A stretch of 6,764 nt of DNA, taken from the NCBI GenBank assembly GCA_031411575.1, contig JANOBJ010000163.1:1-6764 (forward strand), in the 5' to 3' direction. The first letter of the stretch is position 1; each line of letters opens with the position of its first letter. The notes beneath the pieces are model-generated. The model was not told where the DNA came from, did not search any database, and saw only the letters and a program-made list of their open reading frames with translations. Shown piece after piece: positions 1-6,443 of this stretch. The stretch is from JANOBJ01 sp031411575 (GTDB taxonomy: Bacteria; Pseudomonadota; Gammaproteobacteria; Burkholderiales; Burkholderiaceae_C). The position numbers were made by a program, and so were the translations under genes.

Positions 1-581
1 AGTCGCCGTTCCAGACGCTGGAGCAGTACGTCACCGCGGCCAAAACCAAGCCGGTGCGCTACGGCTCTTCGGGCATCGGCTCGGCCAACCACCTGTTCGG
101 CGAGATGCTGAAGATCGAAGGCCGCGCCCCGCAGCACGACCACATCCCCTACCAGGGCAGTGCGCCGGCCATCCAAGACCTGCTGGGCGGTCAGATCGAC
201 AGCCTGTTCGATCCCATCACCACCAACGTTGCGCAACTCAAGGCGGGATCGCTGCGCGCGCTGGCCGATTCCACGCCCAACCGGCTGCCCGCGCTGCCGA
301 ACATCCCGACATTTGCCGAGCTGGGTTATCCCAAGCTCACGGGCTCTCAATGGCTGGGCCTGTCGGCACCCAAGGGGCTCCCCGCACCCATCGTGCAGCG
401 CCTGAGCGCGTTGATTCCGGAAATCCTCGCCAAGCCCGACGTGGCCTCCCGGCTGGAAGAACTGCAGACCTTGCCACGCAAAAACGCGGTGATCGGCAGC
501 GATTTCGTTCAGCTCATCAATGCGCAGATCGAAACCTGGCGCAGCGTGGCCAAGCTGGCGAACGTTGAAGTGATCACCTGA
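1..581 (+). CDS. Bug/TctC-family tripartite tricarboxylate transporter substrate-binding protein, 5'-truncated
   Basis: This is the C-terminal part of a periplasmic solute receptor of the Bug (TctC) family, which captures small organic acids or related solutes for TTT transporters. The frame is open from base 3 and gives 192 residues before the TGA at 579-581. Family members are usually about 320-330 residues, so roughly 130 N-terminal residues, including the signal peptide, lie off the left edge. Family-typical segments are visible: YGSSGIGSANHL, then HIPYQGSAPAIQDLLGGQID, then LKAGSLRALADS, and LPNIPTFAELGYP followed by APKGLPAPIVQRL. The GTG at 54 is internal and not a start. The gene's end overlaps the convergent hydrolase gene by 8 bp. 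The ligand cannot be inferred; such receptors are very numerous in Burkholderiales and often lack a dedicated membrane partner nearby. Confidence 0.93.
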   Translation, partial: SPFQTLEQYVTAAKTKPVRYGSSGIGSANHLFGEMLKIEGRAPQHDHIPYQGSAPAIQDLLGGQIDSLFDPITTNVAQLKAGSLRALADSTPNRLPALPNIPTFAELGYPKLTGSQWLGLSAPKGLPAPIVQRLSALIPEILAKPDVASRLEELQTLPRKNAVIGSDFVQLINAQIETWRSVAKLANVEVIT

Positions 582-1584
582 CAGCCCCTGCCGCCTTCAA
601 GTCCTCTGCTGCGCCGACCGGTGTGGCGTGCGAAACGGCCTGAATCGGCAGGTGGGCGTCGGGTGCCGCCGCGCCGGGCGCGAGGTTTAACACCTCGCCT
701 GGCTCCAGAACGAGGGCGCGAGTGCCTGGTGCTGCCTTTTTGGCGGCTTCCAAAAATCGCTCGGGCGTCCCGTCATACCCGAGGATGAAACTGTCGGTGA
801 ACCAGCTGCCCTTGAACCGGTAGTGCATGGGTACCGCGACCTCGGCACCCAGCAAGCCCGCCAGTTCGGCCGCCTCCTCGGCATTCATGACAACCTGCTC
901 GCCCAGCACGCGAAGCCCGTTCACCGACAGCAATGCCAGCTGGATCGACGGAAACCGCTGGGGCAGTTCACGCAGCTCCGGGATGAGTCTGGAGTCGCCG
1001 CCGAAATAGACCGTCGATCCGTTGGCCTGGATCACATAGGTGATCTCGGGCACCTTGTGGGCTGCCGGTGCTGCCGTGATGGTCAGCGGCCCCACCGACG
1101 CCGCTTCCCACGGGCGGAGTTCGCGCACGTTGGTGAAGCCTGCCGCACGGGCCGCGTCGGCCATGTCCGGCCCCACGAAGAACGGCACCGCCTTGTCGGG
1201 GTAGTGCTCCAGCGTCTTGATGTCGAAATGGTCGTAGTGGGCGTGGCTGGCCACGATGGCGGTCAGTTTCGGCAGTTGCTCCATCGACAGCGCGAGCGGC
1301 TCGCCATGATGGAAGTGCATCTTTTCACTGAACCACGGATCGGTCAGGACCTTGGCGTTGCCAAAGTCCAGCAGCACCGAGGCATGCGCGATGCGCCTCA
1401 CGCTGAAGCCGCGCGCCGGGCTACCTGGCACGGGACGCAGCGCCAGCGACCGAGCAGGTGGTGCCGCACCCGCCCGCACGGGTGCTGGATCAAGCGGTGC
1501 AATCAGAAAAGACGCGGCCAGCGCCGCCGCTGAACACACGATGAGGATGGCCGGCAGCAGCAGACAGAGGACTTTTCGTTTCAT
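574..1584 (-). CDS. Exported UlaG-like metallo-beta-lactamase-fold hydrolase
   Basis: A 336-residue zinc-dependent hydrolase of the MBL fold, closest in layout to the UlaG (L-ascorbate-6-phosphate lactonase) / NAPE-PLD-like group. The N-terminus is a signal sequence or anchor: MKRK, a hydrophobic run to about residue 25, and a possible signal-peptidase site near ALA-A (21-24). A periplasmic or membrane-tethered location is therefore likely. Metal-ligand motifs in order are H67 in IAHASVLL, TDPWFS (81-86), SHAHYDH (113-119, the HxHxDH signature), H176 in APAAHKVPE, GGDS (195-198) and H254 in VPMHYRF. Residues after about 305 are an Ala/Pro-rich tail without a recognisable motif. The ATG at 1582-1584 is preceded by AAAGG at 5-nt spacing. 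It lies 60 bp downstream of the Crp/Fnr-type gene in the same direction, so the two probably share a transcript. The substrate is unknown; ascorbate-phosphate lactonase activity should not be assumed, since UlaG itself is cytoplasmic. Confidence 0.92.
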   Translation of the reverse strand: MKRKVLCLLLPAILIVCSAAALAASFLIAPLDPAPVRAGAAPPARSLALRPVPGSPARGFSVRRIAHASVLLDFGNAKVLTDPWFSEKMHFHHGEPLALSMEQLPKLTAIVASHAHYDHFDIKTLEHYPDKAVPFFVGPDMADAARAAGFTNVRELRPWEAASVGPLTITAAPAAHKVPEITYVIQANGSTVYFGGDSRLIPELRELPQRFPSIQLALLSVNGLRVLGEQVVMNAEEAAELAGLLGAEVAVPMHYRFKGSWFTDSFILGYDGTPERFLEAAKKAAPGTRALVLEPGEVLNLAPGAAAPDAHLPIQAVSHATPVGAAEDLKAAGAVR

Positions 1585-1644
1585 GGGAGCCTTTCAGAGA
1601 AACCATTTCGAGTGGAGTCTGAAGGGCTGCCAGCGTGTCGTCAT

Positions 1645-2244
1645 TCACCCAGGTTCATCAGCCAGCTTTTTTCTGAGCCGGGACAGCGACTGGGGGCGGA
1701 TGCCGAGATAGGACGCGATGTGGTACTGGGGAATCTGGTCTGCAAGCGCCCCGAACTGCTCGCAAAACTGCCGGTACCGGGCCGGCGCATCCAGCAGCAG
1801 GAAGGACAACTCACGCTGCTCCTTGCGCACGTACAGCATCTCCGCGATGCGGCGGCCGAGCTTTTGCCATTCGGGGTCCGATTCGTACAAATCCAGCAAC
1901 CGTTCATACGGCCAGACGATGAGTTCGGTGGGCGCCACCGCGGCGATACCCACCTGCGCCGCACGCCTGGCGGCGGCGCTGCCAAAGGACAGCGCAAAGC
2001 TACCGGCCATGCTGAAATCCTTGGTCGCTTCCTCGCCATCGGGCAGCGTGACAAAGTAGCGCACGATGCCGCTCTTGATGAAGGCAAGCTCGTGCTGCGG
2101 TTGCCCCAGGCGGCAAAAACAGGCTCCCGGCTCCAGGGCCCGCGGCTTTCCCTCGCCCACAAAGCGTTCAATGTCCGCTGCCGGCGGGTTGGCCAGCCGC
2201 CTGAAGTAGGCGGCAATGCTGGCAATGAGGGGGGAATCGGTCAC
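1645..2244 (-). CDS. Crp/Fnr-family transcriptional regulator
   Basis: About 199 residues, with the build of a Crp/Fnr-type regulator: an N-terminal cyclic-nucleotide-binding-like beta-roll and a C-terminal helix-turn-helix. The beta-roll spans about residues 30-125 and includes RLGQPQHELAFIKSGIVRYF (45-64) and LPDGEEATKDF. The helix-turn-helix lies near 173-194, where QIPQYHIASYLGIRPQSLSR precedes LRKKL. There is no Fnr-type N-terminal cysteine cluster, and the canonical cAMP-contact motif is not evident, so the effector is unknown. I chose the GTG at 2242-2244 because the family-like sequence begins there (VTDSPLIASIAAYF) and a weak GAGA lies upstream. ATGs at 2286 (213 residues) and 2295 are alternatives. 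A longer frame back to 2472 would overlap the P450 coding sequence and is unlikely. The gene runs toward the hydrolase (60-bp gap) and away from the P450, the usual setting for a local regulator of one or both. Confidence 0.88.
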   Translation of the reverse strand: MTDSPLIASIAAYFRRLANPPAADIERFVGEGKPRALEPGACFCRLGQPQHELAFIKSGIVRYFVTLPDGEEATKDFSMAGSFALSFGSAAARRAAQVGIAAVAPTELIVWPYERLLDLYESDPEWQKLGRRIAEMLYVRKEQRELSFLLLDAPARYRQFCEQFGALADQIPQYHIASYLGIRPQSLSRLRKKLADEPG

Positions 2245-2318
2245 ATCGGTATTCTCGCGCCGACGGCAAATCCGCGCCGTTGCCATGCGCCGCATCGGTG
2301 TGGCAAACGGCAGCGGAA

Positions 2319-2346
2319 AAAGTAGCGAATCAACGTCCAAAGTCAA
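2319..2346 (-). promoter_or_regulatory. Candidate sigma70-like promoter for the Crp/Fnr-type gene
   Basis: On the minus strand TTGACT (2346-2341) is a near-consensus -35 element. After a 16-bp spacer comes TACTTT (2324-2319) as a weak -10. Transcription would begin near 2312, giving a leader of roughly 25-70 nt depending on which start codon is used. The spot is also locally AT-richer than the flanks. The -10 matches consensus at only three positions, so this is a prediction. On the plus strand TCAAC occurs twice at 13-bp spacing (2330-2334, 2343-2347), overlapping the element. Confidence 0.38.
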
Positions 2347-2377
2347 CACATGATGACCATCTGCACCGACAATGCGA

Positions 2378-2393
2378 CGGTCTGTTCTGACCG
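2378..2393. promoter_or_regulatory. 16-bp dyad, candidate operator in the divergent gap
   Basis: CGGTC-N6-GACCG is a perfect 5-bp inverted repeat with a 6-bp centre, the same 5-6-5 geometry as Crp/Fnr operators, although the half-site is not the TGTGA or TTGAT consensus. It sits 17 bp before the P450 start codon and its centre is about 73 bp upstream of the predicted regulator transcription start. The placement suits control by the neighbouring Crp/Fnr-type protein, but a 5-bp dyad in GC-rich DNA can arise by chance. Confidence 0.3.
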
Positions 2394-2410
2394 CAACCAC
2401 CGGGAAGCCC

Positions 2411-3901
2411 ATGGATACAAGCGCCAACGCTCGCAACGCCGAACCACTGACGGCGGCCCCGCACGCCGGCATTCGGGACTATGACGATCTGCCAGGCCCA
2501 CGCGGTCTGCCGTTGTTGGGCAACGCGCTGCAGATGGACGTGCCGCGCCTGCACCAGCAGTTCGAGCAGTGGAGCCAGGAGTTCGGGCCGCTGTTCAAGT
2601 TGTCGATGCCCGGGCGCCGCATGCTGGTGGTCTCAGACCACGAGATGGTGGTTGCCGTGCTGCGCGACCGGCCCGACGGCTTCTGGCGCACCCGGAAGCT
2701 GGAGGAAATCTGGACTGAACTCGGCCTGCCGGTCGGTGTATTTGTGGCCAACAGCGACGTCTGGAAACGCCAGCGGCGCATGGTGATGGCGGGCTTCGAC
2801 CCGGCCCACATCAAGCGCTACTACCCGTCGATGGTGGCGGTATCACAGCGGCTGTCTGCGCGCTGGCGCCGCGCTGCCTTGGCCGGTCAGACGGTCCAGC
2901 TCCAACCTGATTTGATGCGCTACACGGTGGACACCATCGCCGGTCTGGCCTTCGGTGCCCACGTGGACACCCTGAGCTCGGACGGTGACGTGATCCAGCA
3001 GCACCTAGACCACATCTTCCCCGCGTTGTGGCAGCGCATGATGAAGCCGTTGCCGGTATGGCGCTGGCTGCCGTCCGCCGCAGACAAGCGGCTGGCCCAC
3101 TCGATCCAGCAGGTCAACCAGGCCGTGGAGGGGTTCATCACCGAGGCCAGGGCGCGTCTGGCTGGCGACCCTGCGCGCCGCGCCGCGCCGCCCAACCTGC
3201 TCGAAGCAATGATTGTGGCGGCGGATGAGCCGGCCAGCGGCATCGACGACCAGCAGGTAGCAGGCAACGTGATGACCATGCTGCTGGCTGGCGAAGACAC
3301 CACCGCCAACACCCTGGCGTGGATGCTCTATTTGATGTGGCAAAACCCGGCCACCCTGGCCCGTGCCACGGCAGAAGTGCAGCGCGTGGTGGGCGACAAC
3401 GACAACCCAAGCCTGGAGCACATGGGGCAGCTGGACTATGTGGAAGCCTGTGCCCACGAGACCATGCGCCTCAAACCCGTGGCGCCGCTCATCGGCGGGC
3501 AGACCCGACATGAGGTGATGATTGGCGATGTGCGGATACCCGAGGGCGTCATTGTCTCCACCGTGATGCGACGCGACAGCGTCAGCGATGCGCACATCCC
3601 GAACGCCACCGCCTTCGAGCCCGAGCGCTGGCTGGCCGACGGCGACACGGCGGCGACCACTGCGGCTTCGGCCAAGCGCATATCGATGCCGTTCGGCGCT
3701 GGCCCGCGCATCTGCCCTGGTCGCTACCTGGCGCTGCTGGAGATGAAGCTGGCGATCGCGACCGTGCTGCGCGACTTCGACATCACCGCCGTGGACACCG
3801 AGGGCGGTGGCCCGGCACAAGAGCGGATGCAGTTCGCGATGGCGCCCGTGGGGCTGCGCATGCGGTTGCGGGTCAAGGTGAAGGAGCCGACAGCGGCATA
3901 G
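2411..3901 (+). CDS. Cytochrome P450
   Basis: A soluble heme-thiolate monooxygenase of 496 residues with all core P450 signatures. They are the proline-rich hinge LPGPRGLPLLG (27-37), the C-helix WxxxR (W118, R122), the I-helix oxygen-activation motif AGEDTT (293-298), the K-helix ExxR (ETMR, 350-353), FEPERW (402-407) and the heme loop FGAGPRICPG (428-437) with proximal ligand C435. No membrane anchor is seen. The protein is longer than typical class I bacterial P450s (about 400-420 residues) and resembles the fatty-acid or microsomal-like bacterial type in length. The ATG at 2411 follows GGGAAG; an in-frame ATG at 2372 would add 13 residues but has no ribosome site and would swallow the dyad. 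No ferredoxin or reductase gene is in the window, so electrons must come from a partner encoded elsewhere. It is divergent from the Crp/Fnr-type gene, which may control it. The substrate cannot be read. Confidence 0.95.
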   Translation: MDTSANARNAEPLTAAPHAGIRDYDDLPGPRGLPLLGNALQMDVPRLHQQFEQWSQEFGPLFKLSMPGRRMLVVSDHEMVVAVLRDRPDGFWRTRKLEEIWTELGLPVGVFVANSDVWKRQRRMVMAGFDPAHIKRYYPSMVAVSQRLSARWRRAALAGQTVQLQPDLMRYTVDTIAGLAFGAHVDTLSSDGDVIQQHLDHIFPALWQRMMKPLPVWRWLPSAADKRLAHSIQQVNQAVEGFITEARARLAGDPARRAAPPNLLEAMIVAADEPASGIDDQQVAGNVMTMLLAGEDTTANTLAWMLYLMWQNPATLARATAEVQRVVGDNDNPSLEHMGQLDYVEACAHETMRLKPVAPLIGGQTRHEVMIGDVRIPEGVIVSTVMRRDSVSDAHIPNATAFEPERWLADGDTAATTAASAKRISMPFGAGPRICPGRYLALLEMKLAIATVLRDFDITAVDTEGGGPAQERMQFAMAPVGLRMRLRVKVKEPTAA

Positions 3902-3946
3902 GCTGGGGCCGCGGCCGAACCTTTCAGCAAAGCCCGGATGGAGGAC

Positions 3947-5812
3947 TTACTTGCGCGCTGGCGGCAAATCCGTGCAGCTGCCGTGCGCCACTTCCGCCGC
4001 CATGCCGATGCTCTCACCCAGCGTGGGATGCGGGTGGATGGTCTTGCCGATGTCCACCGCATCGGCGCCCATCTCGATGGCCAGTGCCACCTCGCCGATC
4101 ATGTCGCCGGCGTGCGTGCCGACCATGCCGCCGCCCAGGATCTTGCCGTGGCCGTGCGCTTCGGGTGAGTCGTCAAACAGCAGCTTGGTGACGCCCTCGT
4201 CGCGCCCGTTGGCGATGGCGCGGCCGGATGCCGTCCACGGGAACAGGCCCTTCTTGACCTTGATGCCTTGCGCCTTGGCCTGGTCTTCGGTCAGGCCGAC
4301 CCAGGCAACCTCAGGGTCGGTGTAGGCGACGCTGGGGATCACGCGGGCATTGAACGCGGCGCTGGCCAGTTCCTTGTTGCCCTGCTGCTCGCCAGCGGCC
4401 ACCTCGGCCGCCACATGCGCCTCGTGCACCGCCTTGTGCGCCAGCATGGGTTGACCCACGATGTCGCCGATGGCAAAGATGTGCGGCACGTTGGTGCGCA
4501 TCTGGATATCCACCGGGATGAAGCCGCGATCGGTCACGGTGACGCCCGCCTTGTCGGCGGCCAGCTTCTTGCCGTTGGGCGTGCGGCCCACGGCTTGCAG
4601 CACCAGGTCATAGGTCTGCGGCGCCGGCACGGTGACGCCCGGCTCGGCGGCCTCAAACGTCACTTCAATGCCGGCTGGCGTGGCCTTGGCCGAGACCGTC
4701 TTGGTCTTGAGCATGATGTTGTCAAAGCGCGGCGCGTTCATCTTCTGCCAGACCTTGACCAGGTCGCGGTCGGCGCCCTGCATCAGGCCGTCGAGCATTT
4801 CCACCACGTCGAGCCGCGCGCCGAGCGTGCTGTATACCGTGCCCATCTCCAGGCCGATGATGCCGCCGCCCAGGATCAGCATGCGCTTGGGAGCGTCACG
4901 TAGCTGCAGCGCGCCGGTGCTGTCGACGATGCGCGGATCGTCGGGCAGGAAGGGCAGGCGCACGGCTTGCGAACCGGCCGCGATGATGCAGTTCTTGAAC
5001 TTGACGGTCTGCTTCTTGCCAGTCTTTTCCTGCGCCGCGCCACCGGTTTCTTCCACCTGCACATGGTACGGGTCCAGGAAGCTGCCGTAGCCGCGCACCA
5101 CCGTCACCTTGCGCATCTTGGCCATGGCTGAGAGGCCGCCCGTGAGCTTGCCGACGACCTTGGATTTGTGGTCACGCAGCTTGTCGATGTTGAGCACCGG
5201 CTTGCCAAAACTCACGCCCAGAGATTCGAAATGGCTCACCTCGTCCATCACCGCGGCCACGTGCAGCAGCGCCTTGGACGGAATGCAGCCCACATTCAGA
5301 CAGACACCGCCAAGCGTGGCATAGCGCTCCACCAGCACCACCTTGAGACCGAGGTCGGCCGCGCGGAACGCCGCGCTGTAGCCGCCGGGGCCGGCGCCCA
5401 GCACCAGCAAGTCGCACTCCAGATCCACCCCTCCAGCGTAGCTGGATGCTACTGAAGTAATAGCAATTGATGACGACGGGGCGGGCACCTGAGCCGGTTC
5501 TGATGCCGAAACCGGTGCTGGCGCCGCTGCCGGGGCGGCTGGGGCAACCGCAGCAACTCCGACCGTGGGAACACCAGCCGCTTCCAGCGTCAGCACCACC
5601 GATCCTTCAGCGACTTTGTCGCCCATCTTGACCTTGAGCTCCTTGACCACGCCGGCGTGGCTGGATGGAATCTCCATCGAAGCCTTGTCGCTTTCCACCG
5701 TGATGAGGCTCTGTTCGGCCTTGATCGTGTCGCCGGGCTTGACCAGCAACTCAATCACTGCCACTTCGGAAAAGTCGCCGATGTCCGGCACCTTGATGTC
5801 TATGAGGCTCAT
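3947..5812 (-). CDS. lpdA: Dihydrolipoyl dehydrogenase (PDH E3) with N-terminal lipoyl domain
   Basis: This is the E3 flavoprotein that reoxidises dihydrolipoamide with NAD+ in the pyruvate dehydrogenase complex. Of its 621 residues, 1-80 form a lipoyl domain with the lipoylated lysine in ESDKASMEIP (K43). A flexible Ala/Pro linker follows (about 82-128), then a complete E3 core. The core shows the FAD motif GAGPGG (139-144), the redox disulfide C171/C176 in GGVCLNVGCIPSK, the NAD motif GGGIIG (315-320), FAIGD (446-450) and the catalytic dimer-interface pair H595/E600 in HPHPTLGE. Plain E3 enzymes are about 475 residues; the lipoyl fusion explains most of the excess and is known from PdhL of Ralstonia/Cupriavidus and from Neisseria. 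The ATG at 5810-5812 overlaps the TGA of the peptidase gene (ATGA), with AAGGA 9 nt upstream. The gene ends 45 bp from the convergent P450, and no terminator is visible there. The linker holds a repeat-like hairpin patch, listed separately. Confidence 0.97.
   Translation of the reverse strand: MSLIDIKVPDIGDFSEVAVIELLVKPGDTIKAEQSLITVESDKASMEIPSSHAGVVKELKVKMGDKVAEGSVVLTLEAAGVPTVGVAAVAPAAPAAAPAPVSASEPAQVPAPSSSIAITSVASSYAGGVDLECDLLVLGAGPGGYSAAFRAADLGLKVVLVERYATLGGVCLNVGCIPSKALLHVAAVMDEVSHFESLGVSFGKPVLNIDKLRDHKSKVVGKLTGGLSAMAKMRKVTVVRGYGSFLDPYHVQVEETGGAAQEKTGKKQTVKFKNCIIAAGSQAVRLPFLPDDPRIVDSTGALQLRDAPKRMLILGGGIIGLEMGTVYSTLGARLDVVEMLDGLMQGADRDLVKVWQKMNAPRFDNIMLKTKTVSAKATPAGIEVTFEAAEPGVTVPAPQTYDLVLQAVGRTPNGKKLAADKAGVTVTDRGFIPVDIQMRTNVPHIFAIGDIVGQPMLAHKAVHEAHVAAEVAAGEQQGNKELASAAFNARVIPSVAYTDPEVAWVGLTEDQAKAQGIKVKKGLFPWTASGRAIANGRDEGVTKLLFDDSPEAHGHGKILGGGMVGTHAGDMIGEVALAIEMGADAVDIGKTIHPHPTLGESIGMAAEVAHGSCTDLPPARK
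5431..5468. repeat. Two adjacent hairpins inside the lpdA linker, possible in-frame repeat remnant
   Basis: TCCAGC-GTA-GCTGGA (5432-5446) is a 6-bp stem with a 3-base loop. Immediately next to it is TGCTA-N9-TAGCA (5447-5465), a 5-bp stem, followed by the palindrome CAATTG. The patch is visibly AT-richer than the surrounding lpdA sequence and carries stop codons in the plus-strand frames, yet stays open on the minus strand. There it encodes residues of about 113-128, a Ser/Ile/Ala/Thr-rich stretch unlike the Ala/Pro-rich linker just before it. From memory, TAGC/GCTA-bounded palindromes of this kind are dispersed in Comamonadaceae genomes; I could not check this. Confidence 0.4.
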
Positions 5813-6402
5813 TTGGAGGCATCCTTCAGCTTGATCGTGAACACTTCCACCGGCGCGGCGGAGTTCTTGTCGAATTCGCAGCCGGCCTGTATGCCGGCCA
5901 GTGCCACCTCGCGTGCGGTCTTGGCCTTGCCCCAGGTGGCGTGCATGGCGCCGAGCGCAAAGCTGCGTCCCGAGCCAATGCCCCAGAACTCCTTGAACTC
6001 GAACACTTCGCGGTAGCTGTACAGCCCGTAGATGCCGGTGGCGTTGGCAATCACCACGCTGAACTGGCTGGACTCGTACGGGTCGTTGTCATCTTCCTTG
6101 GTCTGCAGGAAGAACGTTTCTTTCAGCATCGGATGCAGCTTGACGAAGGTGTCAAACACGTCGTCCTTGCCCGACAGCTTGAGCTGATCGGGCGGCAGCG
6201 CCAGCATGGCTTTGCGCAGCGCCGGAAAATGCGCCACCGTGCCCGCCATGCCCACGTAGCTGGGGCCGGCCGGTGTATCCACGCGAAACAGCTTGGAATT
6301 GGCCTCGTAGCGGTTGCCCAGGCGGGTGTCGCCAAAGGTCACCAGCGTATCGGCCGCAATCACCACCTGCCCAGCCTTCTTCACCACGACAACCGTGGTC
6401 AT
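5809..6402 (-). CDS. BPH-type proteasome-like threonine peptidase (HslV-related Ntn hydrolase)
   Basis: A 197-residue protein of the proteasome beta/HslV superfamily, matching what I recall of BPH, the betaproteobacterial proteasome homologue (a tetradecameric double-ring peptidase in the cytoplasm). The chosen ATG at 6400-6402 gives MTTVVVVKKAGQVVIAADTL. Removal of Met exposes Thr1, the expected nucleophile, followed by the Asp17 equivalent (D18 here) in AADTLVTFGD. A likely Lys33 equivalent is K37 in YEANSK. Other superfamily-like segments are GMAGTVAHFP (51-60) and FWGIGSGRSFALGA (139-152), the counterpart of the HslV GSGG loop. The frame stays open to an ATG at 6513, but those 37 residues overlap aceF, are Arg/Pro-rich and would bury the nucleophile. 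It lies 37 bp after aceF and overlaps lpdA by 4 bp, so it belongs to the PDH operon. No unfoldase ATPase gene is in view. HslV itself is less likely: HslV is shorter and pairs with hslU. Confidence 0.87.
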   Translation of the reverse strand: MTTVVVVKKAGQVVIAADTLVTFGDTRLGNRYEANSKLFRVDTPAGPSYVGMAGTVAHFPALRKAMLALPPDQLKLSGKDDVFDTFVKLHPMLKETFFLQTKEDDNDPYESSQFSVVIANATGIYGLYSYREVFEFKEFWGIGSGRSFALGAMHATWGKAKTAREVALAGIQAGCEFDKNSAAPVEVFTIKLKDASK

Positions 6403-6443
6403 GCGCGGCCTGCAGCACACATGGTGGCCAGCGTGCGGGTCAT
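6399..6443 (-). other. 14-codon frame linking aceF and the BPH-type gene by two ATGA overlaps
   Basis: An ATG at 6443-6441 overlaps the aceF stop (ATGA). It opens a 14-codon frame reading MTRTLATMCAAGRA, whose TGA (6401-6399) overlaps the ATG of the peptidase gene (again ATGA). There is no Shine-Dalgarno before its start; initiation would depend on ribosomes finishing aceF. The peptidase start has only a weak GCAGG upstream, so a reinitiation relay is conceivable. The peptide itself shows no recognisable motif, and chance is a fair explanation. Confidence 0.2.

Noticed and set aside
823..1533. Plus-strand open frame of 236 codons across the hydrolase gene
   Set aside because: It is antisense to a gene with intact catalytic motifs, its translation is His/Arg/Gln-rich with no domain, and it is a typical GC-rich shadow.
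2285..2295. Palindrome ATGCG-C-CGCAT as an operator
   Set aside because: The one-base centre is too short for a Crp/Fnr site, and such short GC-rich palindromes are expected by chance.
1612..2325. Plus-strand open frame of 237 codons across the Crp/Fnr-type gene
   Set aside because: It lies antisense to the regulator, and its translation shows no family features and has shadow-like composition.
2372..2410. P450 start at the ATG at 2372
   Set aside because: No ribosome-binding site precedes it and the 13 added residues are unlike P450 N-termini; the ATG at 2411 has GGGAAG upstream.
2245..2472. Longer N-terminus for the Crp/Fnr-type regulator, back to an ATG at 2472
   Set aside because: It would overlap the P450 coding start, cover the predicted promoter and add 76 residues with no regulator-like features.
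3005..3820. Minus-strand open frame of 271 codons inside the P450 gene
   Set aside because: It is antisense to the I-helix, ExxR and heme-loop coding sequence; the translation is His/Arg-rich without motifs.
3902..3946. Palindrome GGCCGCGGCC (3907-3916) as a terminator between the P450 and lpdA
   Set aside because: It has no loop and no following T-run on either strand, so it does not look like an intrinsic terminator.
4268..4903. Plus-strand open frame of 211 codons inside lpdA
   Set aside because: It is antisense to the conserved E3 core and its translation has the His/Arg/Leu-rich look of a codon shadow.
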